A stretch of DNA of 64,000 nt from Leadbetterella sp964423865 (lineage in GTDB: Bacteria > Bacteroidota > Bacteroidia > Cytophagales > Spirosomataceae): the NCBI GenBank assembly GCA_964423865.1, contig CAYRGN010000012.1, forward strand, positions 1-64,000. Direction: 5' to 3'. Positions 35,223-41,452 of this stretch are shown here, piece by piece. The translations under genes were made by a program, and so were the position numbers. The stretch's first letter is position 1. The number at the start of each line of letters is the position of its first letter. The notes under the pieces were generated by a model that worked only from the letters and a program-made list of their open reading frames with translations, was not told the origin of the DNA and searched no databases.

Positions 35223-36431
35223 ATGCCAACAGCGACGGAAAACATCATCAACGTTCAGGAACTGGAGCCCAGGTTAAGACACCAAACCATCTTCAATGTA
35301 TTCAATACACTTGGGGAAGGCGAGTATCTGATTATTCATAACAACCATGACCCCATGCCCGTCAATTACCAGCTGATGAACTTACGCGGAAATATCTTTT
35401 CATGGGAATACCTCCAGCAAGGACCTGAACGGTGGGACGTGAAAGTCACCCGCCAGGTGCCGCCGGTTCCCACCGAGACAGACGGTGATCTTATTTTGAA
35501 TATTCCCGCCCTGGAACCTCAGCAAAAACATGCCCTGATTTTTCATATTTTTGATCAGCTCGAAGCCGGAGAAACGTTTATTATACATAACGACCACGAC
35601 CCTAAGCCGGTATATTACCAACTAAAAGGGGAGAGGGGCGATGTCTTTACCTGGGAATATTTGAACGAAGGCCCCCAATGGTGGGATATCCGGGTTACGA
35701 AAAAGGCAGAGGAGATACAGGAAACCATAGGAGAGATCGTAGCGAAAGACATTAGCAAAACTACAGTATTTAAAAAATATGGAATAGACTTCTGCTGCAA
35801 CGGAAACCGGTCGGTGAAGGAAGCCTGTGAGGCAAAAGGACTTGATTACAAACAGGTGGTAGAAGAGCTGAACCAGGTTTCCGGGAACGTGACGGGCAAC
35901 AGCCAGTTGAATTACGACGAGTGGAACCTGGATTTCCTGGCCGATTATGTAGTGAATACCCACCACCAGTATGTACGCAAATACCTGCCTGAAATTGTGC
36001 AGTACATGAATAAAGTGGAGCAGGTGCACGGAGCGCATCACCCGGAACTGGCCTTGATGAAAGTCCAGGTAGATAAAATAGAGGCGGAGCTTACTGCCCA
36101 CATGAAAGAGGAAGAAACTTTGCTCTTTCCCCTGATAAAAGAGATTGTAAAAGTAAAAAATGAGGGATTAGTCTATACCAAAGCGCCGGGAGAGACTTTC
36201 CAGGTATTGGTGGAAGAAACCGAAAAGGAACACGATTCGGTAGGCAGAGCCCTGGAACAGATCAGGAAGCTGAATCACGATTATGAGATTCCGGAAGATG
36301 CCTGTACGAGTTATAAACTCTTATACAAAATGCTGGAAGAGCTGGAAAATGATTTGTTTACCCATATTCACCTGGAAAATAATATTTTATTTGTCAAAGC
36401 GAGAGCGATAGAGAAGGAATTGCTGAATTGA
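35223..36431 (+). CDS. ric: Di-iron Fe-S cluster repair protein Ric with two N-terminal DUF2249 domains
   Basis: A 402-residue protein from the ATG at 35223. Residues ~10-78 and ~85-155 are DUF2249 domains, each with N(H/D)HDPxP..Y and WEYL..GP..WD..VT. Residues ~165-205 are the ScdA_N domain with DFCCNGNRS. From ~230 is a four-helix hemerythrin-like domain with THHQYVRKYLP, HGAHHPEL and HMKEEETLLFP, which binds a di-iron centre. Ric (YtfE/ScdA) repairs iron-sulfur clusters damaged by nitric oxide or peroxide. The DUF2249 fusion in front is not part of YtfE. It is first gene of the cluster. Confidence 0.9.
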   Translation: MPTATENIINVQELEPRLRHQTIFNVFNTLGEGEYLIIHNNHDPMPVNYQLMNLRGNIFSWEYLQQGPERWDVKVTRQVPPVPTETDGDLILNIPALEPQQKHALIFHIFDQLEAGETFIIHNDHDPKPVYYQLKGERGDVFTWEYLNEGPQWWDIRVTKKAEEIQETIGEIVAKDISKTTVFKKYGIDFCCNGNRSVKEACEAKGLDYKQVVEELNQVSGNVTGNSQLNYDEWNLDFLADYVVNTHHQYVRKYLPEIVQYMNKVEQVHGAHHPELALMKVQVDKIEAELTAHMKEEETLLFPLIKEIVKVKNEGLVYTKAPGETFQVLVEETEKEHDSVGRALEQIRKLNHDYEIPEDACTSYKLLYKMLEELENDLFTHIHLENNILFVKARAIEKELLN

Positions 36432-36447
36432 ATTTTACAGGAATGTG

Positions 36448-37272
36448 ATGACCATTAACGAACAAACCAAAATCGCGGCATTGCTGAAACATCACCCCGA
36501 TGCCCTGGAGGCCATCGTCTCCCTCAGTCCGGATTTTAAGAAACTCCGGAACCCGGTACTGAGGAGGCTGATGGCGGGTAGAACGAGTATTGGTATGGCT
36601 TCCAAAATCGGTGGGTGTACACCTGACGATTTTTTCCGGGTGCTGGCTCCCCTGGGTTTTGTGTCCGATGTGTCGTCCGGGGAAAGTGAGGAATTGCCTG
36701 TACGGAAGCCTCGGCCCGACTATCTCCGGAACATTTCCCCGGAGCGGTTGATTCAGTTTGACGTCAGGGAAATGCTGGCCGAGGGGACGGACCCTTTGAA
36801 GATGATACAGGAAAAAGTAAAGGCCCTGAATCCCGGAGAAGTTTTGACCATCGTGAATACATTTGAACCCGTTCCCCTGATACGCTTACTGGAAAGAAAA
36901 GGGTTTGAAACCTGGGTCAATGCGATAGACGAAGAAACCATAGAGACCTATTTCTTCCGAAAAGTCGAGGTGGAAGCCCCCGAAGAGGTGGCCGATGATA
37001 TACCGGAAACCGCCGGAGATTGGGACAGCCTGGTCAATCGTTTCAAAAATCGCCTGGAGGAAATCGATGTACGCGAAATGGAAATGCCCGGCCCTATGAT
37101 GACCATCCTGGAAAAACTGGAGGTGCTGACCCCGGACAAAGCTCTGTTCGTACATCATAAAAGAATTCCTGTATTTTTACTGACCGAACTGAAAGACCGC
37201 CAATTTGACTACCGGATCAGGGAGGTCGGGGAAGGGGAGGTGCATCTGATGATTTTCAGGCAAATGGATTAA
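36448..37272 (+). CDS. DUF1858-like plus two DUF2249-like domains
   Basis: A 274-residue cytoplasmic protein (ATG at 36448; a GTG one codon earlier is possible). Residues 1-70 resemble DUF1858 (IAALLKHHPDALEAIVSLSP, LRNPVLRRLMAGRTSIGMAS). After a linker, two DUF2249-like units follow at ~105-170 (LNPGEVLTIVNTFEPVPLIRLL) and ~205-272 (LTPDKALFVHHKRIPVFLLTEL). The HDP motif is degenerate in both. DUF2249 proteins commonly neighbour hemerythrins and NO reductases. It starts 16 bases after ric. Confidence 0.82.
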   Translation: MTINEQTKIAALLKHHPDALEAIVSLSPDFKKLRNPVLRRLMAGRTSIGMASKIGGCTPDDFFRVLAPLGFVSDVSSGESEELPVRKPRPDYLRNISPERLIQFDVREMLAEGTDPLKMIQEKVKALNPGEVLTIVNTFEPVPLIRLLERKGFETWVNAIDEETIETYFFRKVEVEAPEEVADDIPETAGDWDSLVNRFKNRLEEIDVREMEMPGPMMTILEKLEVLTPDKALFVHHKRIPVFLLTELKDRQFDYRIREVGEGEVHLMIFRQMD

Positions 37273-37300
37273 TTCAACACGCGTACATTCTGACGGACTC

Positions 37301-38557
37301 ATGATCATAGGCGGATTACAAAAAACAACCAACTATAAAGTGGTATTGCCCTTTTACCTCTATGCCTCTCTGGGCTTTTTGGGGGGGACTTTACTGCTTT
37401 TGGGGAGTACGGAGGTAGCGGGCGCCCATTATTTTAATCCCGCCACGCTGGCCATCACCCACACCATGGCCCTCGCCTGGGGTACCATGATGATTTTCGG
37501 GGCTTCCCACCAACTATTGCCGGTGCTGGTGGAAGGAAAGCTGGACAGTGACCTCCTGGCTTACCTGACCCTGGTTTTTGCCGGGGTGGGCATCCCGATC
37601 CTCGTCTATGGATTTTACGTTTTTGACACTGGACTGCCCATGCAGGCAGGCGGTATTTTGGTGAATATTGCCATTGTTTTTTATGGGGTCAATGTCTTTC
37701 GAAGCGCGTTTAAAAGCGGAAAGCGGAATGTGCATGCCTGGTTTGTCATCACGGCCACGGTATGGTTATTGGCCACCACCCTGATGGGACTGGTATTGGT
37801 TTTAAATTTCAGTACGCCGATATTGCCCGGCAACTCGGTAGAATACCTTTCGGTGCACGCTCACCTGGGCATTGTGGGATGGTTCGTACTCCTGGTAATC
37901 GGGGTGGGTTCCCGCCTGATTCCCATGTTCCTGATTTCCAAGTATACGAGTAATCGTACCCTTTGGTGGATTTTTGCTTTGTTGAATAGTGCTTTGGCCG
38001 GTTTTTCCTGCCTTTATCTGGGCGGACACTCCCCAGTATTGTTTTATATACCGGTGGCAATGGCAGGGGTGGCGGTTTTTTTATTTGGGCGTTATTGCTA
38101 CAAAGCCTACGGGGTCAGAATACGGAAAAGTGTGGACGAACAGGTGAAAACCTCCCTGGTTTCGGTGGCGCAAATGGGGCTGCCTTTGGTGGCTCTGCTG
38201 CTCGCCCTGGCTTTTCTGCCGAACGAGAAAATGGCTTTGGTATATGGATTTTGTATCTTTTTCGGTTGGCTGACGGCCATAATTTTGGGAATGACTTTTA
38301 AAACCCTGCCTTTTATCGTTTGGAACCGGGTGTACCATAACCGGGCCCACCAGGGCAAAACGCCCGCGCCCAAAGAACTGTTTAACGAAAATATCTATAC
38401 GGTGATGTGGTATACCTACGTGGGCGGTTTTGGCCTGTTTGTAACGGGCATCCTCCTGCTGCATCCCTGGCTTTTAAAAGGTGGGGCCCTGGCCCTGGTG
38501 ATTTCTGCCGTATTGTACGTGTGGAATGTGATGATTACATTTACGCACAAGCATTGA
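37301..38557 (+). CDS. Polytopic membrane protein, heme-copper oxidase subunit I/NnrS-like
   Basis: A 418-residue protein with about twelve membrane helices. Helix 2 has H54, W60, G67, H70 and P74 (ITHTMALAWG and FGASHQLLP). A later helix repeats the pattern at H188, W194, G201 and P208 with identical spacing (HAHLGIVGW and IGVGSRLIP). This looks like helix II of subunit I, where the low-spin heme ligand sits. The His-Tyr and HH copper-B motifs of true oxidases or NO reductases are absent. It probably binds heme and helps in NO handling, as NnrS does, but this is inference. It lies 28 bases after the DUF1858/DUF2249 gene. Confidence 0.7.
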   Translation: MIIGGLQKTTNYKVVLPFYLYASLGFLGGTLLLLGSTEVAGAHYFNPATLAITHTMALAWGTMMIFGASHQLLPVLVEGKLDSDLLAYLTLVFAGVGIPILVYGFYVFDTGLPMQAGGILVNIAIVFYGVNVFRSAFKSGKRNVHAWFVITATVWLLATTLMGLVLVLNFSTPILPGNSVEYLSVHAHLGIVGWFVLLVIGVGSRLIPMFLISKYTSNRTLWWIFALLNSALAGFSCLYLGGHSPVLFYIPVAMAGVAVFLFGRYCYKAYGVRIRKSVDEQVKTSLVSVAQMGLPLVALLLALAFLPNEKMALVYGFCIFFGWLTAIILGMTFKTLPFIVWNRVYHNRAHQGKTPAPKELFNENIYTVMWYTYVGGFGLFVTGILLLHPWLLKGGALALVISAVLYVWNVMITFTHKH

Positions 38558-38584
38558 ACCAGCTGATAGCTAAACTTTACCCGT

Positions 38585-38902
38585 ATGAAAACAAACAACG
38601 ATGAAAAATGTGCGCATGCGCTGAAAGACCTGTACAATGTGTACGATCCGGAGATTGGTTTAAATATAGTAGACCTGGGATTGGTGTATGAAATCACCTT
38701 TGATGAAGAAAGGAAAGGGCTGGACTGCGCCATGACTTTGACTTCCCAGTTTTGCCCTATGGGCGAAGCCATCACCACCGACGCCCGCGATTCCCTGTCC
38801 GGCTCGTTTCCCGGCTGGGAAGTACAGGTCAATCTGACCTTTGACCCGCCGTGGGACGTCAGCAAAATTACACCGGAGGGAAAAGCGTTTTTAGGACATT
38901 AA
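38585..38902 (+). CDS. DUF59 (MIP18/SufT-like) iron-sulfur assembly factor
   Basis: A 105-residue protein of the DUF59 family. It has VYDPEIGLNIVDLGLVYEI, the conserved cysteine in TSQFCPMGEAI, and the C-terminal FDPPWDVSKITPEGK. Relatives (SufT, PaaD, eukaryotic CIA2) help load Fe-S clusters into target proteins. In this cluster it could rebuild clusters after Ric action. It lies 27 bases after the membrane protein gene and ten before the Rrf2 gene. Confidence 0.9.
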   Translation: MKTNNDEKCAHALKDLYNVYDPEIGLNIVDLGLVYEITFDEERKGLDCAMTLTSQFCPMGEAITTDARDSLSGSFPGWEVQVNLTFDPPWDVSKITPEGKAFLGH

Positions 38903-38912
38903 ACCTAACGAT

Positions 38913-39344
38913 ATGCTAAGTCATACCTGCAAAACAGCCATCAAGGCCGTCATTTATTTGTCCGGGAAAAGCAAAGACGGAGACAAAACCAATATCCGGG
39001 AAATATCCGAACGCATCAATGCCAGCGAGCATACGGTGGGTAAAATCCTGCAATTACTGGCCAGGAAGAGGATCATCAATAGCTTAAAGGGCCCTGCGGG
39101 TGGTTTTTATCTTCGGGAAGAGCAGCAGGAGCAGGCGCTGATTGCCATTGTGGAAGCCATTGAAGGCGACCGGCTTTTTACGGAATGCGGGTTGGGCCTG
39201 ACCAAATGTTCCGCCACACATCCCTGTCCCATTCACAACGAATACAAAGTGGCGAGAGAACTTATGGAAAAAATTTTCAGGGAAAGAAAAGTGGGCGAAC
39301 TCTGCGGTTCGGTGACCCACGGACTTTCCTATCTTATCGATTAA
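38913..39344 (+). CDS. Rrf2-family regulator, NsrR-like
   Basis: A 143-residue winged-helix protein. It has an N-terminal helix CKTAIKAVIYLSGKS, the recognition region ISERINASEHTVGKILQLLA and the wing GPAGGFYL. Three cysteines at about 92, 99 and 105 (ECGLGLTKC and THPCP) match the cluster-binding spacing of NsrR/IscR proteins. A Fe-S cluster that reacts with NO would make it the sensor of the operon. It probably controls the promoter at 35183 and itself; no operator was identified. Confidence 0.88.
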   Translation: MLSHTCKTAIKAVIYLSGKSKDGDKTNIREISERINASEHTVGKILQLLARKRIINSLKGPAGGFYLREEQQEQALIAIVEAIEGDRLFTECGLGLTKCSATHPCPIHNEYKVARELMEKIFRERKVGELCGSVTHGLSYLID

Positions 39345-39356
39345 ACTTTACAAAAA

Positions 39357-40112
39357 ATGATACTTGAAAAAAATACCAGCGGAGAACTGGATGTAAGGGT
39401 ATTGGTCCCCATTCAAAGGCATGAATTATTGATACGGCTTTTTAAGGATTTACCTGTGGGCGAAGATTTTGTGTTTGTCAATGACCACGACCCCATTCCT
39501 TTATTTTATGAGTTTCGCTCCATTTACGGGGATGTGGTGGGCTGGGAATACCTGAACCGGGGCGGACGGGAATGGAAAGTGAGAGTGACCCGGCTGGAGG
39601 AGTCGAAAGGCGTGGAACTGGAAAATGTTTCTACATTGCTTGACCTGAGGAAGGCCGGTAAAGACGAGTGGAAACAGATTGTATTTCACCGTTACGGCAT
39701 GATGGAGCAGAATACTACCATGGAATTGATCTCGGCGGAAGATCCAACGGAGATTCACGGCATTTTTATTCATAAATTTGAGGGAAAACATAAGTGGATT
39801 TATAAAAAGAAGTCGGAAGGAGAATTTGTGGTGCATATTACCAAGCAAGATAACAGCGGTTTGGGTGACGACGGCTTCTCGGTAGTCAACGAATTTGATT
39901 TGAGACCCTTTCCACCTACCGAGAGACATGAAATGTTTTACCGGGCCTTTGCCGACATACGCGCCGGGGAAGCGTTTGAGTTCATCAATGACCATGATCC
40001 CAAACCCCTGTATTACCAGATGGAAGCGGAGAGTAAGGAACCTTTCCGCTGGGAATACCTGGAGAAGGGACCCGACACCTGGAAAGTGCGTGTCACAAAA
40101 GTCACGGTATAA
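39357..40112 (+). CDS. DUF2249 protein with domains at both ends
   Basis: A 251-residue protein. Residues ~10-80 are a DUF2249 domain (FVFVNDHDPIPLFYEF, GWEYLNRGGREWKVRVT). Residues ~180-250 are another (FEFINDHDPKPLYYQM, WEYLEKGPDTWKVRVT). The ~95-residue middle part (KDEWKQIVFHRYGMMEQ, HGIFIHKFEGKHKW) has no family assigned here and may be a diverged third copy. The HDPxPxxY signature suggests metal or heme contact, not proven. It lies 12 bases after the Rrf2 gene. Confidence 0.85.
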   Translation: MILEKNTSGELDVRVLVPIQRHELLIRLFKDLPVGEDFVFVNDHDPIPLFYEFRSIYGDVVGWEYLNRGGREWKVRVTRLEESKGVELENVSTLLDLRKAGKDEWKQIVFHRYGMMEQNTTMELISAEDPTEIHGIFIHKFEGKHKWIYKKKSEGEFVVHITKQDNSGLGDDGFSVVNEFDLRPFPPTERHEMFYRAFADIRAGEAFEFINDHDPKPLYYQMEAESKEPFRWEYLEKGPDTWKVRVTKVTV

Positions 40113-40140
40113 AGAAGTAAGCAGCAGTTCGCCACAGGAC

Positions 40141-40211
40141 TCACAGCTCATAGCTCACAGCTCATAGCTCACAGCTCATAGCTCACAGCTCATAGCTCAT
40201 AGCTCATCACT
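40141..40211. repeat. Heptamer array AGCTCAC/AGCTCAT
   Basis: About ten 7-base units alternate CAGCTCA and TAGCTCA. The array ends in CTCAAA, nine bases before the hemerythrin start codon. It fills nearly all of the gap between the DUF2249 and hemerythrin genes. Confidence 0.9.
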
Positions 40212-40224
40212 CAAATATATACCC

Positions 40225-40728
40225 ATGAACAAAGCCTTGTACGATTTCTTTACGAATGATCATCGGCGTATCGAAACCATTTTCGACGAAGCCACCCGGG
40301 ATAAAGATCGGGTAGACCTGGAAAAATACCACCATTTCAGGGTAGGTTTGCTCACGCACATCAAAATGGAGGAAAAGATACTCTTTGTGGCGGCGCAGAA
40401 GGCCAATAGAGGAGAGCCGCTTCCGCTTCAGGCTAAACTGAGGCTGGACCATGGCGCCTTGACCACCCTGCTGGTATGCTATCCGTCTCCTGAAGTGATT
40501 CGGGTCATTCAGCATGTTCTGGAAGTACACGATATCCTGGAAGAAGAGGAGGGAGGTATGTATGAGGTCTGTGCTAAACTCACCCAAAATGAGACAAGGG
40601 CCATACTGGAAGAGCTGGAAAAAGTGACCCTGGTGCCGGTACACCCCTTCAATGAAGCCGATTATGTGCTGGACGTAGCGAAGCGCTCCCTGCAAAGGGC
40701 CGGATTTGATTTTGACGATATAATCTAA
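40225..40728 (+). CDS. Hemerythrin-domain protein
   Basis: A 167-residue four-helix protein. Iron-ligand candidates are in NDHRRIE (about H13), HHFRVGLLTHIKMEEKILF split over residues 36-55, RLDHGAL (about H75), and VHDILEEEEGGMYE (about 105). It probably binds a di-iron centre that senses or buffers O2 or NO, like other single-domain hemerythrins next to Ric. It is separated from the DUF2249 gene by a heptamer array. Its stop codon overlaps that of the convergent 52-residue gene by three bases. Confidence 0.85.
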   Translation: MNKALYDFFTNDHRRIETIFDEATRDKDRVDLEKYHHFRVGLLTHIKMEEKILFVAAQKANRGEPLPLQAKLRLDHGALTTLLVCYPSPEVIRVIQHVLEVHDILEEEEGGMYEVCAKLTQNETRAILEELEKVTLVPVHPFNEADYVLDVAKRSLQRAGFDFDDII

Positions 40729-40883
40729 TTGTTCTTCTCGGCCTTATGCCCGGTAATCTTACTTAGATCTACATGGGAAAGGGTACGTTTAGCACGTTCC
40801 AATTTTGATTGAACAAACTCATCCAGGGAAGCGTATGGGCCACTTTTTTGTCTGGGGGAGAAATTTTTGTTTTCGGTTTTCAT
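40725..40883 (-). CDS. Small basic protein downstream of DUF6934
   Basis: A 52-residue, lysine- and serine-rich protein (starts MKTENKNFSPRQK; contains LDEFVQSKLERAKRTLSHVD). It has no membrane helix. It lies 13 bases downstream of the DUF6934 gene on the same strand, so the two form a pair. A longer frame reaching to 41072 would overlap the DUF6934 gene and is not favoured. Function unknown; an antitoxin-like partner is possible but unproven. Confidence 0.6.
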   Translation of the reverse strand: MKTENKNFSPRQKSGPYASLDEFVQSKLERAKRTLSHVDLSKITGHKAEKNN

Positions 40884-40896
40884 AAAAATAATTTTA

Positions 40897-41349
40897 TCAG
40901 ACCAGTTTGTTTTTTGATTTAATAACGTAAGCATCGTAATTTTGGTTCTTCCGAAACAATTCAGGTAATGAATTCTTGATGCCCCATATCTCCAGTATAT
41001 TTTCCAAATGATCGATCTCAGCAGAGATAATAATTCTGTACAATCTTGTTCTTTCCGGCGTACTTCCTTCAATATAAACTAATTTGGTTGGATACTTGTC
41101 AAAGAAGTGAAAAATAGTTCTTACAACAGTAGCAAGGACTTTTTTCATATCAAGGTTATTCGTAACGGACTTGTCATCAAATGAGCCATCAGGTAAAGCA
41201 TCCACCAATGCAAGGTTGTAAAGTTGGTTATTCTTCTCAAATGGGGTGTAGATCACAACTTTGTTAACCGTTTTGTGCGAACTTTTGCTAGTAAACTCGA
41301 ATCGAAGAGAGTTTGCGTAATGTTGATATGGATAATATTCTTGTTGCAT
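40897..41349 (-). CDS. DUF6934-family protein
   Basis: A 150-residue protein from the ATG at 41349; a TTG three codons earlier lies within the -7 box and is unlikely. It shows the DUF6934 pattern: LRFEFTSKS, VVIYTPFEKNNQLYNLAL, VTNNLDMKKVLATVVRTIFHFF, YIEGSTPERTRLYR and a C-terminal YDAYVIK. This family is spread in Bacteroidota, often beside a very short gene, and has no known function. Its scattered occurrence and two-gene layout recall toxin-antitoxin modules. Confidence 0.8.
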   Translation of the reverse strand: MQQEYYPYQHYANSLRFEFTSKSSHKTVNKVVIYTPFEKNNQLYNLALVDALPDGSFDDKSVTNNLDMKKVLATVVRTIFHFFDKYPTKLVYIEGSTPERTRLYRIIISAEIDHLENILEIWGIKNSLPELFRKNQNYDAYVIKSKNKLV

Positions 41350-41355
41350 GATATG

Positions 41356-41363
41356 CAAATTTA
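41356..41363 (-). promoter_or_regulatory. Possible -7 box of the DUF6934 pair
   Basis: The minus strand reads TAAATTTG, ending seven bases before the ATG at 41349. The message would be nearly leaderless. No clear -33 box. Confidence 0.35.
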
Positions 41364-41412
41364 GGGGAAGAGTTTGACGATCTTCTGAACTTGAGATAAC
41401 TTTTGCGCAGAT

Positions 41413-41446
41413 AAAAAAATCCCCGGCTTTCGACCGGGGATTTTTT
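41413..41446 (-). terminator. Terminator of acnB
   Basis: The stem AATCCCCGG/CCGGGGATT with a short loop is flanked by A runs on one side and T runs on the other, so it could work on both strands. It lies seven bases after the acnB stop. Confidence 0.88.
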
Positions 41447-41452
41447 GCTGTA

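Noticed and set aside
40884..41072. Extended N-terminus of the 52-residue protein
   Set aside because: It would overlap the DUF6934 coding sequence in another frame and is not coherent; the ATG at 40883 is preferred.
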